A DNA stretch of 64,000 bases from Rhodocyclaceae bacterium (GTDB lineage: Bacteria; Pseudomonadota; Gammaproteobacteria; Burkholderiales; Rhodocyclaceae), in the NCBI GenBank assembly GCA_030681195.1, contig JAUXXJ010000012.1, forward strand, positions 62,001 through 126,000. The letters run 5' to 3'. Below, one piece after another: positions 46,086 to 54,548 of the stretch (its first letter is position 1; every line of letters begins with the position of its first letter). The notes under the pieces are model-generated. The model ran no database searches. It was not told where the DNA came from and was given only the letters and a program-made list of their open reading frames with translations. Made by a program: the position numbers and the translations under genes.

Positions 46086-47999
46086 ATGAATGTCCTCTTT
46101 GAAGAGGATGGCGCCTTCAAGACTGGCACCATCATCGCCGACAATGATTCGTCTTTGCAGGTCGATACCGCCAGCGGCAAGCGCGTCAAGCTGAAAGCGG
46201 CCAACGTGCTACTGCGCTTCACCGCACCCGGCCCGACCGAACTGCTCAAGCTGGCCGAAGCGGATGCGGAGGGCATCGAGACCGAGTTTCTCTGGGAGGT
46301 GTGCAGCGAGGCCGAGTTCGGTTTTGAGGAACTGGCCGCCGAGTATGCCGGCCACAAGCCGACGCCGGTTGAAGCCACCGCCGTGCTGCTGCGCCTGCAG
46401 TCCGCCCCGATCTACTTCCATCGCAAAGGCAAGGGCCGTTTCAGAAAAGCGCCGCCGGAAATCCTCCAGGCCGCTTTGGCCGGACAGGAGAAGAAGCGCC
46501 AGCAGGCATTGACCATCGAGCGCATGGCCGGCGAGCTGCAAGCCGGGCAATTGCCGCCCGAATTGGCGCCGCTGCTCACCGAACTGCTCTACAAACCGGA
46601 TCGCAACCGGCCGGAAACCAAGGCGCTCGAAGCCGCCTGTGCTGCCACCGGGGCAAGCCCGGAAGTGTTGCTGCAGCGCTGCGGCGCGCTGCCCGACAGC
46701 CACGCTTTCCATTTGGGCCGTTTTCTCTACGAACACTTCAAGGGCGGCACAGATTTTCCCGCCTACGCCGATGCAGTCGATCCCACCGACTTGCCGGTGG
46801 CCGATGTTCAAGCCTTTTCGATTGACGATGCCCACACCACCGAGATCGACGACGCGTTTTCGCTTGTCGTCCAGGCCGATGGCGGTCTGCGCGTGGGCAT
46901 CCATATTGCCGCGCCCGGCCTCGGCTTTGGGCCGGATTCGGATCTCGGTCGCATCGCGCGCCAGCGCCTGTCGACCGTCTATATGCCCGGTCGCAAGATC
47001 ACTATGCTGCCTGAGTCGGTTATCGCCAGCCATACGCTGGAAGCGGGCCAGACCGTGCCGGCGCTGTCACTTTATCTTGATGTGGCCGCCGACCTGCGCG
47101 TACTTGGTCACGAGACAAAACTTGAGTGCGTGCCCGTCGTCGCCAACCTGCGCCACCACGATATCGAGCCGGTGTTCAACGCCGAGACGCTGGCGAATGG
47201 TCTGTCTGAATTTCCGTTCAGCAACGAACTCAAGCGCCTTTGGGAACTGGCCACCGTCCTCGAAGCGGGCCGTGGCCAGCAAAGCCAGCAGAATCGTAAG
47301 GACTACAACTTCCGCATCGACTGGGACACCGTGACGCCACAAGGTGCCGGCCGCGTCATCATTGAGGAACGCCCGCGCGGCAGTCCGCTCGACACGCTGG
47401 TCGCCGAGCTGATGATCGTCGCCAACAGCACCTGGGGCGCCCTGCTACGCGATGCGAAAATCCCCGCGATGTACCGGGCGCAAACGGCAGGAAAGGCGCG
47501 CATGACCACCGTCGCCACGCCGCATGAAGGGCTGGGCGTCGAGTGTTACGCCTGGTCGACTTCGCCCTTGCGGCGCTTTGCCGACCTCGCCAACCAGTGG
47601 CAACTGATTGCCCACCTGCGCGGCGACAAGCCCGCCTACCCGCCCAAGTCGGCCGACCTGATGGCCGCGCTGCGCGATTTCGAACTCACCTACGCCAGCT
47701 ACGCCGAGTTTCAACGCGGCATGGAACGCTACTGGTGCCTGCGCTATCTGGCGCAGGAGGGCATCACCGCAACCACCGCGCAGGTGTTGAAGGAAAACAT
47801 CGTGCGCCTCGACGCCATCCCGCTGGTCACCAAGGCCAACGGCCTGCCGACACTAGAACGCGGCGCGCGCGTCAAGCTGGCGGTGTCCGGCATTGACCTG
47901 CTGGCGGCGGAAGGCACCCTGGGATTCATCGAATTGCTGGGTGCGGACACCCCTGATGCGGCTTTAGCGGCAGAGGAGGAAGCATCGGGCGGGGAGTAA
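46086..47999 (+). CDS. RNB-domain ribonuclease (RNase II/R family)
   Basis: 637 residues. An N-terminal small beta domain (MNVLFEEDGAFKTGTIIADN), a helical middle, and the RNB catalytic domain from about residue 235 (FSIDDAHTTEIDDAFSL with the metal aspartates, RLSTVYMPGRKITMLPE, AELMIVANSTWGALL). 3'-5' exoribonuclease acting on mRNA or structured RNA. C-terminal S1 is short and acidic. Precedes a TonB-like gene. Confidence 0.92.
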   Translation: MNVLFEEDGAFKTGTIIADNDSSLQVDTASGKRVKLKAANVLLRFTAPGPTELLKLAEADAEGIETEFLWEVCSEAEFGFEELAAEYAGHKPTPVEATAVLLRLQSAPIYFHRKGKGRFRKAPPEILQAALAGQEKKRQQALTIERMAGELQAGQLPPELAPLLTELLYKPDRNRPETKALEAACAATGASPEVLLQRCGALPDSHAFHLGRFLYEHFKGGTDFPAYADAVDPTDLPVADVQAFSIDDAHTTEIDDAFSLVVQADGGLRVGIHIAAPGLGFGPDSDLGRIARQRLSTVYMPGRKITMLPESVIASHTLEAGQTVPALSLYLDVAADLRVLGHETKLECVPVVANLRHHDIEPVFNAETLANGLSEFPFSNELKRLWELATVLEAGRGQQSQQNRKDYNFRIDWDTVTPQGAGRVIIEERPRGSPLDTLVAELMIVANSTWGALLRDAKIPAMYRAQTAGKARMTTVATPHEGLGVECYAWSTSPLRRFADLANQWQLIAHLRGDKPAYPPKSADLMAALRDFELTYASYAEFQRGMERYWCLRYLAQEGITATTAQVLKENIVRLDAIPLVTKANGLPTLERGARVKLAVSGIDLLAAEGTLGFIELLGADTPDAALAAEEEASGGE

Positions 48000-48009
48000 A
48001 ATTTTGGCT

Positions 48010-48891
48010 ATGCCTGTCACCCTGGCCTGGCCTGCCCCGCTTGCTGCGATGGACCCACCGCAACGCCACCTGACCGTGGCGCTCGGTGTTTCGCTGTTCC
48101 TGCACGCCATCCTGCTGTCGATCCACTTCAAGCTGCCCGAGAAACTCGACAACGCCCGCCAGCAGGCGCTCGATGTCATCCTTGTCAACAGCAAGCACGC
48201 CGCCACGCCGACCAAGGCGCAGGCCAAGGCGCAAGCCAACCTCGATGGCGGCGGCAATGTCGCCGAGAATCGTCGCGCCAAAACGCCGCTGCCCGCCACC
48301 AACGATTCGCAGGCCGGTAACGATGTCACTTTTTCGCAGCAGCGCGTTTCGCAACTCGAAGCGCAGCAACGCGAGGCGCTGACGCAACTGCAGTCAGAAC
48401 GCAAAACCAAGGTGGATGCCGATCGCACCCCGACGCCCGACACCCCGGTTTCGGGCCGCGATCTCGCCAGCCGCGCGATGATGCTGGCGCGCCTCGAAGC
48501 CGAAATCGCGCGCGATATCGACGAATACAACCAGCGGCCGAAGCGCAAGTTCGTCGGCGCCCGTGTTGAGGAATATCGTTTTGCGCAATATGTCGAAGAC
48601 TGGCGCCAGAAAGTCGAGCGCATCGGCAACCTCAACTACCCCAATTCAGCGCGCGGCAAGCTCTACGGCAGCCTGGTGCTGACGGTGGCGATCAAGCAGA
48701 GCGGCGAACTCGAACGCGTCGAGATCAACCGTTCTTCCGGCCACAAGGTACTCGACGAATCCGCCATGCGCATCGTCAAGCTGGCAGCGCCCTACGCCAA
48801 CTTCCCCGAAGCCTTGCGGCGCGACACCGACATTCTTGAAATCACCCGGACCTGGACCTTTACCGGGGCCGACCAACTGCGGTCAAACTGA
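48010..48891 (+). CDS. TonB-family energy transducer-like protein
   Basis: 293 residues; ATG at 48010 chosen over an in-frame TTG. One membrane helix (HLTVALGVSLFLHAILLSIHF, about residues 20-40), a charged coiled-coil periplasmic linker, and a TonB C-terminal domain (RIGNLNYPNSARGKLYGSLV, INRSSGHKVLDESAMRIV). The His in the membrane helix fits proton-motive coupling to ExbB-ExbD. No receptor gene is nearby. Confidence 0.9.
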   Translation: MPVTLAWPAPLAAMDPPQRHLTVALGVSLFLHAILLSIHFKLPEKLDNARQQALDVILVNSKHAATPTKAQAKAQANLDGGGNVAENRRAKTPLPATNDSQAGNDVTFSQQRVSQLEAQQREALTQLQSERKTKVDADRTPTPDTPVSGRDLASRAMMLARLEAEIARDIDEYNQRPKRKFVGARVEEYRFAQYVEDWRQKVERIGNLNYPNSARGKLYGSLVLTVAIKQSGELERVEINRSSGHKVLDESAMRIVKLAAPYANFPEALRRDTDILEITRTWTFTGADQLRSN

Positions 48892-48910
48892 CCGAAGAAA
48901 GCGATTCCTC

Positions 48911-50008
48911 ATGGCTCAATCCGCCGACGACACCAGCATGGCCCTGTTCTGCGATTTCGAAAACATCGCCCTGGGCGTGCGCGATGCGCAGTACGAAAAA
49001 TTCGACATCAAACCGGTCCTCGAACGCCTGCTGCTGAAAGGCAGCATCGTCGTCAAGAAAGCCTATTGCGACTGGGATCGCTACAAGAGCTACAAGGCGG
49101 TGATGCACGAGGCCAACTTCGAACTCATCGAAATCCCCCACGTGCGCCAGTCGGGCAAGAACTCCGCCGACATCCGCATGGTCGTCGACGCGCTCGACCT
49201 CTGCTACACCAAGACGCACGTCAATACCTTCGTCATCATCAGCGGCGATTCGGATTTTTCGCCCCTCGTTTCCAAGCTGCGCGAGAACGCCAAGCGCGTC
49301 ATCGGCGTCGGCGTCAAGCAATCCACCTCCGATCTGCTGATCGCCAACTGCGATGAATTCATCTACATCGACGATCTGGTGAGAAAACGCCAGCGCGACA
49401 ATAACGAACGCCAGAATCGCAAGCCGACGGAAACGGCCGACCCGCAGGAACAGGAAGCCCGCCGCCTCAAGGGCCTCGACATGGCCGTCTCGACGCTTGA
49501 GGCCATGCTTGAGGATCGCAGCGACGACGAGCGCGTCTGGGCCTCGGTGCTCAAGGAAGCGATCAAGCGCCGCAACCCCGGCTTCAGCGAAAACTACTTC
49601 GGCTATCGCACCCTCGGCGCCATGCTCGAAGATGCCCACAAGCGCGGCCTGCTCGAATTCGGCCGCGAGAACAACAGCGCCTATGTGAAGCGGCGCAGCG
49701 CGGGAGCGGCAGGCATCATGGCCGAACCGGAAGTCATCGAAGCACCCGCAGGTACCGTCTTGCCAGTCCCGGAAAAGGGATTCCCTTCGGTCACGTCGAC
49801 TTTTGAAGAAGCCCCTGCTGCCAAGCCAGCCAAAGCGCCGCGCCAACGCTCGCGCGGCCGTAAGCCCAAGGCAGAAGCAGCACCCGCGCCTTTGCCTGTC
49901 GTCGAGCCAACCCCTGTCGTCGAAGCAGCACCCGCCGCAAAGCCCGCCCGCAAACCCCGCAGCCCGCGTACCCCACGCAAAAAGAAAACGGAAACACCGG
50001 ATGCCTGA
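48911..50008 (+). CDS. NYN (PIN-like) RNase domain protein with OST-HTH/LOTUS domain
   Basis: 365 residues. N-terminal NYN domain carries acidic residues in [30 protein letters not shown] and [19 protein letters not shown] (LabA/DUF88 group). An OST-HTH/LOTUS domain follows (about 200-270, [22 protein letters not shown]), which binds RNA or RNase E-like partners in other systems. The last 90 residues are a low-complexity Ala/Pro/Lys tail. An RNA-decay role is inferred. Overlaps aroE by eight bases. Confidence 0.92.
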   Translation: MAQSADDTSMALFCDFENIALGVRDAQYEKFDIKPVLERLLLKGSIVVKKAYCDWDRYKSYKAVMHEANFELIEIPHVRQSGKNSADIRMVVDALDLCYTKTHVNTFVIISGDSDFSPLVSKLRENAKRVIGVGVKQSTSDLLIANCDEFIYIDDLVRKRQRDNNERQNRKPTETADPQEQEARRLKGLDMAVSTLEAMLEDRSDDERVWASVLKEAIKRRNPGFSENYFGYRTLGAMLEDAHKRGLLEFGRENNSAYVKRRSAGAAGIMAEPEVIEAPAGTVLPVPEKGFPSVTSTFEEAPAAKPAKAPRQRSRGRKPKAEAAPAPLPVVEPTPVVEAAPAAKPARKPRSPRTPRKKKTETPDA

Positions 50009-50792
50009 CCGCTACGCCGTCTTCGGTAATCCCATCGCGCACAGCAAGTCGCCGCGCATCCATGCGCTGTTTGCCGCACAGACGCGGCAGGACATGCGCT
50101 ATGACGCGATCCTCGCGCCGCTGGACGATTTCGCCACCGCCATCAACCAGTTCGTGGCCGCAGGCGGGCGTGGCGCCAACGTCACCGTGCCCTTCAAGGA
50201 AGAAGCCTTCAAACTCGCCACCACCCTGACACCGCGCGCCCAGGCCGCCGGTGCCGTCAATACCCTGAGCTTCCATGAAGGCACCATCAGCGGCGACAAC
50301 ACCGACGGTGCCGGCCTGGTGCGCGACCTCAAGGCCAATCTAGGCTTTGACCTGGCGGCCAGGCGCATCCTGCTGCTCGGCGCCGGCGGCGCGGCGCGTG
50401 GCATCATCCTGCCGCTACTGGAGGAGCACCCCGCTACCCTGATCATTGCCAATCGCACCGCAGCGAAAGCTAAAGAACTGGCGGCGGCCTTTGGCATCGC
50501 CGGCGGCGGGTTCGAGGCGTTGGCGGGTCAGGCGTTCGATGTGGTGATCAACGCAACGTCGGCCGGACTAAGTGATGCCGTCCTGCCAGTGCCGACATTT
50601 GCCTTCGCCCCTGGCTGTCTCGCTTACGAAATGGTCTATGGCCGCGAAACGCCCTTCATGCAGCAGGCACGCGCTGCGGGTTGCCGCGTAGCCGACGGCC
50701 TCGGCATGCTGGTCGAGCAGGCGGCAGAAGCGTTCTACGCCTGGCGCGGCGTACGACCGGAGAGCGGACCCGTGCTGGCAGCGCTACGCTGA
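50001..50792 (+). CDS. aroE: Shikimate dehydrogenase (NADP+)
   Basis: 263 residues. Start [24 protein letters not shown] (shikimate-binding SKSP). [21 protein letters not shown], the NADP loop [19 protein letters not shown], and [10 protein letters not shown] are all conserved. The [14 protein letters not shown] codons are a dispersed-repeat copy. In several betaproteobacteria aroE is followed directly by mtgA; here an integron separates them. Confidence 0.97.
   Translation: MPDRYAVFGNPIAHSKSPRIHALFAAQTRQDMRYDAILAPLDDFATAINQFVAAGGRGANVTVPFKEEAFKLATTLTPRAQAAGAVNTLSFHEGTISGDNTDGAGLVRDLKANLGFDLAARRILLLGAGGAARGIILPLLEEHPATLIIANRTAAKAKELAAAFGIAGGGFEALAGQAFDVVINATSAGLSDAVLPVPTFAFAPGCLAYEMVYGRETPFMQQARAAGCRVADGLGMLVEQAAEAFYAWRGVRPESGPVLAALR
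50576..50600 (-). repeat. Dispersed 25-bp repeat, inside aroE
   Basis: Two substitutions (T at position 4, A for G at 11). Read in frame as AVLPVPTF. Confidence 0.87.
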
Positions 50793-50810
50793 TTTGCAAT
50801 TAGCCCGGTG

Positions 50811-50838
50811 GATGGATGCATTGGGCTACGCATCCATC
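50811..50838. repeat. Inverted repeat at the aroE/integron border
   Basis: GATGGATGC and GCATCCATC, 9-bp perfect arms with a 10-base spacer, between the aroE stop and the end of the SMR pseudogene. No T-run follows, so a simple terminator is not supported; it may mark the end of the inserted region. Confidence 0.6.
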
Positions 50839-51100
50839 AGTGGGATATCGACTTGGAAAATACGTTGAGGACGACCACGCCGGCAACGATCAGCGCAACG
50901 CCGACGCCAGACCAAATGGCATAAGCCACGCCAACCGGGATGGTTTTGAGCGTGAGCGACAGGGAGTAGAAAGCGGATATATAACCTGCGGTAACGATAA
51001 GTGATGGTCACAAGCGAGAAAAACCTTCTGTCGCTTTCAGCGCCGATGTCGCAATGACTTCGCTGACAATGGCCACAAACAGAAATATCCATTGCTGCAT
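50837..51100 (-). pseudogene. Small multidrug resistance (EmrE/SugE-type) pseudogene
   Basis: The frame begins [22 protein letters not shown] with Glu14 conserved, continues TEGFSRL and meets TGA (51009-51011) exactly where SMR proteins have Trp (RLWPS), implying TGG to TGA. It resumes in the same frame: [37 protein letters not shown], then jumps to [15 protein letters not shown], missing about 22 residues around the last loop. A nonsense mutation plus an in-frame deletion inactivate it. SMR (qac-type) genes are frequent integron cargo. Confidence 0.88.
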
Positions 51101-51124
51101 CCGCGTAATCCTCAGTGTCGAGAT

Positions 51125-51142
51125 GTCCAACGTTCAAGCTAA
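51125..51142 (-). repeat. Truncated attC remnant
   Basis: GTCCAAC followed by GTTCAAG matches the left edge of the 55.76-kb attC (GCCCAACGTTCAAG) but the rest of the site is missing. It lies at the C-terminal truncation of the DUF2442 fragment, marking a deletion junction. Confidence 0.5.
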
Positions 51143-51238
51143 GGGGTTCAAGTCGAAAATACCCTTGCGGCCGTCCTCAATCTCGACATAAATACGGAAG
51201 TCTGGCAGTGGTTTAACAGCTTTAACATCCCAATACAT
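51134..51238 (-). pseudogene. Truncated DUF2442 protein
   Basis: 34 codons: MYWDVKAVKPLPDFRIYVEI then EDGRKGIFDLNPLA and stop. This is the N-terminal half of a DUF2442 protein (usual length about 80); the stop lies in the attC remnant, so the end was lost to recombination. Confidence 0.7.
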
Positions 51239-51317
51239 GGCAGGTTCCTCAGAATGAGGACAGACTCTCCCACCGAGACCTCGATGCGTTTTTTAGCAGG
51301 GCGGAACTCTGCCACGG

Positions 51318-51665
51318 TTATGCTGCCTGCAACAGAAACTCAACTTTCACGGCCTCGAAGGGGAAGACGATGCGCCCATCATCCGTACGGTCGAGGACTC
51401 CTGCGTTGAGTAGCGCAGTGACATCGCCATGGACAGCCTTTACATCACGCCCGGCACGTCGTGCGGCCTCGCGGATTGACACGGGGCCAGCACCGCAAAG
51501 AGCCTTAAGCAGTTCCCATCGCTTTTGGGTTAACACTCGCCAAAGCAGTTCCGGGGATGCAAAGCTGATGTGGGCGGACTTCTGGGGTTTGCCTGTATTC
51601 CACGCCCGAGCAAAGTCGGTCATCGAATCAGCGGGCGTTCGCACATCAAGAGTTACGGTTTTCAT
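51318..51665 (-). CDS. HTH antitoxin-like regulator paired with DUF6516 protein
   Basis: 115 residues from MKTVTLDVRTPAD. A winged-helix region (WELLKALCGAGPVSIREAAR, then DVKAVHGDVTALLNAGVLDR) of the MarR/HVO_A0114 kind suits DNA-binding autoregulation. It overlaps the DUF6516 gene by 20 bases; DUF6516-HTH pairs are recognised as putative toxin-antitoxin modules. No clear attC follows it. Confidence 0.82.
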   Translation of the reverse strand: MKTVTLDVRTPADSMTDFARAWNTGKPQKSAHISFASPELLWRVLTQKRWELLKALCGAGPVSIREAARRAGRDVKAVHGDVTALLNAGVLDRTDDGRIVFPFEAVKVEFLLQAA

Positions 51666-51942
51666 GGTTCCACCTCGCAATGTCATTCTGGAAGTCAGCG
51701 ATCAACTGTTCCGGTGTTGTGAATGCATATGAACGTTCCCTTCCACCAAAATGCCTATGATCGCCCTTCCCAACTTCGTTGCCATAGCGTAAGACGCATT
51801 CTCCCCGCACGACATACGCCAGCCTGTACTTGAACCGATGCAACGACCCTTCGACCGGCCTCGGCAGGCGCCACAGTACCAATTCCGCAAACGCCAACTC
51901 GGAGTAGGGAATGCGTGTGCTAATGAGTTCAACGGCTTTCAT
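51646..51942 (-). CDS. DUF6516 family putative toxin
   Basis: 98 residues. Characteristic YRLAYVVRGECVLRYGNEVG then KGDHRHFGGRE, with an acidic/His pattern that may be catalytic, and a C-terminal TTPEQLIADFQNDIARW. Cassette gene, cotranscribed with the HTH partner. Toxicity is inferred from the pairing. Confidence 0.8.
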   Translation of the reverse strand: MKAVELISTRIPYSELAFAELVLWRLPRPVEGSLHRFKYRLAYVVRGECVLRYGNEVGKGDHRHFGGRERSYAFTTPEQLIADFQNDIARWNHENRNS

Positions 51943-52010
51943 GTTGGAGATAGTAACAACATCGGCGATCGTTGTCCATCAGTCCAACAGTCGGCGGGCA
52001 AACAACAGGG

Positions 52011-52080
52011 GCCTAACGTACTAGCTCAGGGGCGCGAGACGCTTTGCGGCGAAGCGTCCCTCTGGAACGGAAAGTTAGGA
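52011..52080 (-). repeat. attC recombination site (after brnT-brnA cassette)
   Basis: GCCTAAC at the left and GTTAGGA at the right frame 70 bases; the centre folds by GACGCTT/AAGCGTC around a 7-base loop. The brnA stop lies inside the right end. Confidence 0.85.
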
Positions 52081-52299
52081 CTTGGTTGGCCAGGCAATTT
52101 GCACCTGCCGATGCTGCGTAACGCAGTCGCGGAGGTAGAGATTGATCAGGCTCTGATAAGGAACCCCGGCATCTGCCGCCATGCCTTTGAAGTAGGCAAC
52201 AACGTCTTCGGACAGACGCATCGTCACAGGCTTCTTGAGCTTAGATGCGTAGGGGTTCCTGCGTGACTTCATCTTGGAAAGGTCGTATTCGGCTTTCAT
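52075..52299 (-). CDS. brnA: BrnA family antitoxin
   Basis: 74 residues: a basic N-terminus then VTMRLSEDVVAYFKGMAADA and GVPYQSLINLYLRDC, the ribbon-helix-helix motif of BrnA. It neutralises BrnT and represses its own operon. Overlaps brnT by four bases; its stop lies in attC. Confidence 0.95.
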   Translation of the reverse strand: MKAEYDLSKMKSRRNPYASKLKKPVTMRLSEDVVAYFKGMAADAGVPYQSLINLYLRDCVTQHRQVQIAWPTKS

Positions 52300-52583
52300 G
52301 GCGTTTCACTTCCGTAAAAAACACTTTCACGCTTGGTCGCCCTGCGGGCGGAAATGATACGGATGACGTTCCCTGCATCCCGTTCGCAGTGACAGACAAG
52401 AAGCAGTCTCGCTCCCGTACTCATGCCCAGTAACAAGAAACGCTCTTCATCACCCGAATGATCTTCATCAAAGAACTGAACGGCAAACTCATCATAGAAA
52501 ACGGATTGCGCTTCTTCGAAGGAAACACCATGTTTTCTGACGTTGGTCGCAGTCTTGGTTGAGTCCCACTCGAACTTAATCAT
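52296..52583 (-). CDS. brnT: BrnT family ribonuclease toxin
   Basis: 95 residues. The BrnT pattern is complete: FEWDSTKTATNVRKHGVSFE followed by EAQSVFYD, then DEERFLLLGMSTGARLLLV, and the C-terminal IRIISARRATKRE, which carries the catalytic RNase E-like-fold residues of this RelE-superfamily toxin. Toxin-first order with the antitoxin overlapping is standard. Confidence 0.96.
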   Translation of the reverse strand: MIKFEWDSTKTATNVRKHGVSFEEAQSVFYDEFAVQFFDEDHSGDEERFLLLGMSTGARLLLVCHCERDAGNVIRIISARRATKRESVFYGSETP

Positions 52584-52585
52584 AC

Positions 52586-52596
52586 ATACAGTGTAT
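52586..52596. promoter_or_regulatory. Palindrome upstream of brnT, candidate BrnA operator
   Basis: ATACA-G-TGTAT, 11 bases, ends three bases before the brnT ATG. BrnA is an autorepressor in the characterised system, so this is a reasonable operator. No ribosome site is seen, suggesting a very short leader. Confidence 0.4.
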
Positions 52597-52624
52597 TTAA
52601 GAAATAACGCATGTCAAGGGAGCT

Positions 52625-52688
52625 GTCTAACGTGCCAGCTAACCGGCGCGCCGCTTATCGGTGCGTCCGGTTGAGCGCGGGGTTAGGC
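52625..52688 (-). repeat. attC recombination site (after second BrnT-like pair)
   Basis: GTCTAAC and GTTAGGC are complementary outer boxes (canonical). Inner pairing AACCGG/CCGGTT and CGCGCCG/CGGTGCG gives the imperfect stem. 64 bases long; the antitoxin stop falls inside it. Confidence 0.9.
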
Positions 52689-52962
52689 TGGAAGGTTTTT
52701 CGATCAGGCGGCCGGACGCATATTTATGCAGCACACTGGCGATAAACGTCTGGTACGGAATGCCTTCCTCCAATGCACGCGCCTGGATATCCATCAGGTC
52801 GGGGGACGATAGCCGGATGTTGATACGCCGGTCCTTGATGAAAGTGGCAGTCGCCGCAGCCTTGAATTTGGCCAGTTTGTTTTTTGAGGGGGAAGTCGAC
52901 TTGAGTGCGCCCTTGTCGTAATCCGACAGAACGTCTGCTTCAAATGGGTCAAGTTTTTTCAT
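52639..52962 (-). CDS. BrnA/CopG-like ribbon-helix-helix antitoxin
   Basis: 107 residues. After a polar N-terminus, RINIRLSSPDLMDIQARALE followed by EGIPYQTFIASVLHKYASG is the RHH domain of type II antitoxins. The tail TPRSTGRTDKRRAG is encoded by attC. Overlaps the partner toxin-like gene by 14 bases. Confidence 0.9.
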   Translation of the reverse strand: MKKLDPFEADVLSDYDKGALKSTSPSKNKLAKFKAAATATFIKDRRINIRLSSPDLMDIQARALEEGIPYQTFIASVLHKYASGRLIEKPSSLTPRSTGRTDKRRAG

Positions 52963-53242
52963 CGTGAGTGTTCCTTTGCAAATAATCTCGAGTGGCTTTT
53001 CTGCTTGGGATGACGGTCTTCAGGAAGTAGTAGTCCTGTTCTTCAACATAAGGCACCAAGTAGACATAGCCCTCAAGTGCCACGACAAGGATTGACTGGT
53101 TGGGGTATTTATCTGGATTGGGGTGTTGCAACTCGTCGAGCAGGCCGTCGGCTTCAATAGCGAGCACGATCTCTTCAAATGAGATACCCCGATCCTTCTT
53201 CAATACCTCGTTCTTGTCGTGGTTCCAGCGAAACGGTTTCAT
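52949..53242 (-). CDS. BrnT-related toxin-like protein
   Basis: 97 residues: FRWNHDKNEVLKKDRGISFE then EIVLAIEADGLLDELQHPNP, YVYLVPYVEEQDYYFLKTVI and PSRKATRDYL. It follows the BrnT layout (W-x-x-x-K-N, R-G-I-S-F-E) in a divergent subgroup common next to RHH antitoxins. RNase activity inferred. Confidence 0.87.
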   Translation of the reverse strand: MKPFRWNHDKNEVLKKDRGISFEEIVLAIEADGLLDELQHPNPDKYPNQSILVVALEGYVYLVPYVEEQDYYFLKTVIPSRKATRDYLQRNTHDEKT

Positions 53243-53292
53243 GCGGTGAGTCTACGTCAATGTGTGCCTTTTGTCACCTGATGATGGGGTGT

Positions 53293-53379
53293 GTCTAACG
53301 TAGAGGTGACCGGCGCTGCGCGGCTTTATCGCGCAGCGTCCAGAGAGCGAAGCGAACGGGGTCGACCGCCAGGTTAGGG
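53293..53379 (-). repeat. attC recombination site (after DUF2971 cassette)
   Basis: GTCTAAC left, GTTAGGG right, 87 bases. Its core CGCTGCGCG-loop-CGCGCAGCG is shared with the sites at 54.56 and 55.76 kb. Confidence 0.9.
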
Positions 53380-53406
53380 TTTCTTTGAAGTCCCATGCCT
53401 CAAAGA

Positions 53407-54267
53407 CTAGCTCGCACGATAAGGGGTTCCTGATGGCGTGATTTGATCGAAGTGGATATCACGATCAATTAGTAACTGCATACATGATCGCCAAGAAAGT
53501 TCGGGCTCTGGTGCAGGACCAACTAGAACTTCATCAATACCGATAAATTTTCTTCGGCCATCAATTTGTGGCATTACGTCTGGAGAAACGCTGACCTCAA
53601 GGTAGGGAATCAGATACCTTGCCACGCTACGATATTTGATGTGGCTCGGGTCATCACGACTGGTGGTTGATATCAGCCTCCACTCCCTTTCTTCCGAGAA
53701 ACCTTGATGTTTCATCATTGCAGCCATCACCAAGAAGTCGTTCGCCACGCACGCCGCCAACAGATCAATATTTTTCTCGGTAGCAGACTCACTCACCTTG
53801 TGAGAGACAAATTCGTTAAGGAGTTTTATCTTCTGTTCTTCCTCATATATGCATTTGGCGATGAGGTAGCCTTGGCTTTTCGCAACGTGCGACAACGCAG
53901 AACCCTTAAACGACAATGCGTAGCCCCCATTTCTGGTGTAGGCACGCCATTGGCTGAGTTGATCTCTGCTTTCAGAGAAACTGACAGTGAAGATGTGGGT
54001 TTGGTTTGTTTTCTGAAAGTGCAACTCACCGTATAGCCTATTGAGAAACTCGAGTTCGCGGCCCGAGGTCTCCTTTGCCTTTGACCCACATACGGCTTGG
54101 CATAGCGCAAGTGCGTGAAGAATCTCTTGGTTGTCGTTCATGTAGAACGCATCGGTTGCCCACAGCTTTCTATGTTCGACAATGCACCGAAAAGCTTCAG
54201 TCGACGTGTAGTGATAAAGCTTTCCCGGTAGAGCGGCGTTTAGATGGCTGGCTAATTCTGAAGGCAT
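53407..54267 (-). CDS. DUF2971 domain protein
   Basis: 286 residues. LYHYTSTEAFRCIVEHRKLW, TDAFYMNDNQEILHAL, TVSFSESRDQLSQWRAYTRN and GGYALSFKG mark DUF2971, a family of unknown biochemistry frequent in defence islands and integrons. Codon use is A/T-richer than the flanking core genes, in line with acquisition. Confidence 0.88.
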   Translation of the reverse strand: MPSELASHLNAALPGKLYHYTSTEAFRCIVEHRKLWATDAFYMNDNQEILHALALCQAVCGSKAKETSGRELEFLNRLYGELHFQKTNQTHIFTVSFSESRDQLSQWRAYTRNGGYALSFKGSALSHVAKSQGYLIAKCIYEEEQKIKLLNEFVSHKVSESATEKNIDLLAACVANDFLVMAAMMKHQGFSEEREWRLISTTSRDDPSHIKYRSVARYLIPYLEVSVSPDVMPQIDGRRKFIGIDEVLVGPAPEPELSWRSCMQLLIDRDIHFDQITPSGTPYRAS

Positions 54268-54286
54268 ATGTGACCTTGGTGAAAAA

Positions 54287-54355
54287 CCCTAACGTGGAGT
54301 TCAGGCCGCCTTCGCCGCTTTTGGCGAAGGTCGCGCCTGCAACGTAGGGTTAGAG
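54287..54355 (-). repeat. attC recombination site (after micro-ORF cassette)
   Basis: CCCTAAC left, GTTAGAG right, 69 bases; inner stem CCTTCGCC/GGCGAAGG with a short loop and outer GTTCAGGC-like arms. Bears the micro-ORF cassette to its right. Confidence 0.87.
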
Positions 54356-54380
54356 CCCGGCGCAACCAAGGAGAAAGAAC

Positions 54381-54548
54381 ATGCACATTTGGGTAATCGA
54401 GATTCTGAGCAGAGTAAGTGGGAAGTGGGAGCCATGCGCTGAGGCCAAGCTCACAAAGACGGCGGCGAAAAAATCCGTAGAAGAATGGACGAAGCGAAAC
54501 CAATCGGATGATTTCAGGGAACGAAAATATACCCCGGCGCTTAAATGA
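54381..54548 (+). CDS. 55-residue micro-ORF in reverse orientation within a cassette
   Basis: A strong AAGGAGAAAG site lies five bases before the ATG. The product MHIWVIEILSRVSGKWEPCA continues basic (KLTKTAAKKSVEEWTKRN) and ends YTPALK. It is the only gene on the plus strand in the array; it lies between two attC sites with no other gene. No family recognised. Confidence 0.7.
   Translation: MHIWVIEILSRVSGKWEPCAEAKLTKTAAKKSVEEWTKRNQSDDFRERKYTPALK

Noticed and set aside
50811..50838. Inverted repeat as aroE terminator
   Set aside because: Strong stem but no T-run on either strand; kept only as a repeat.
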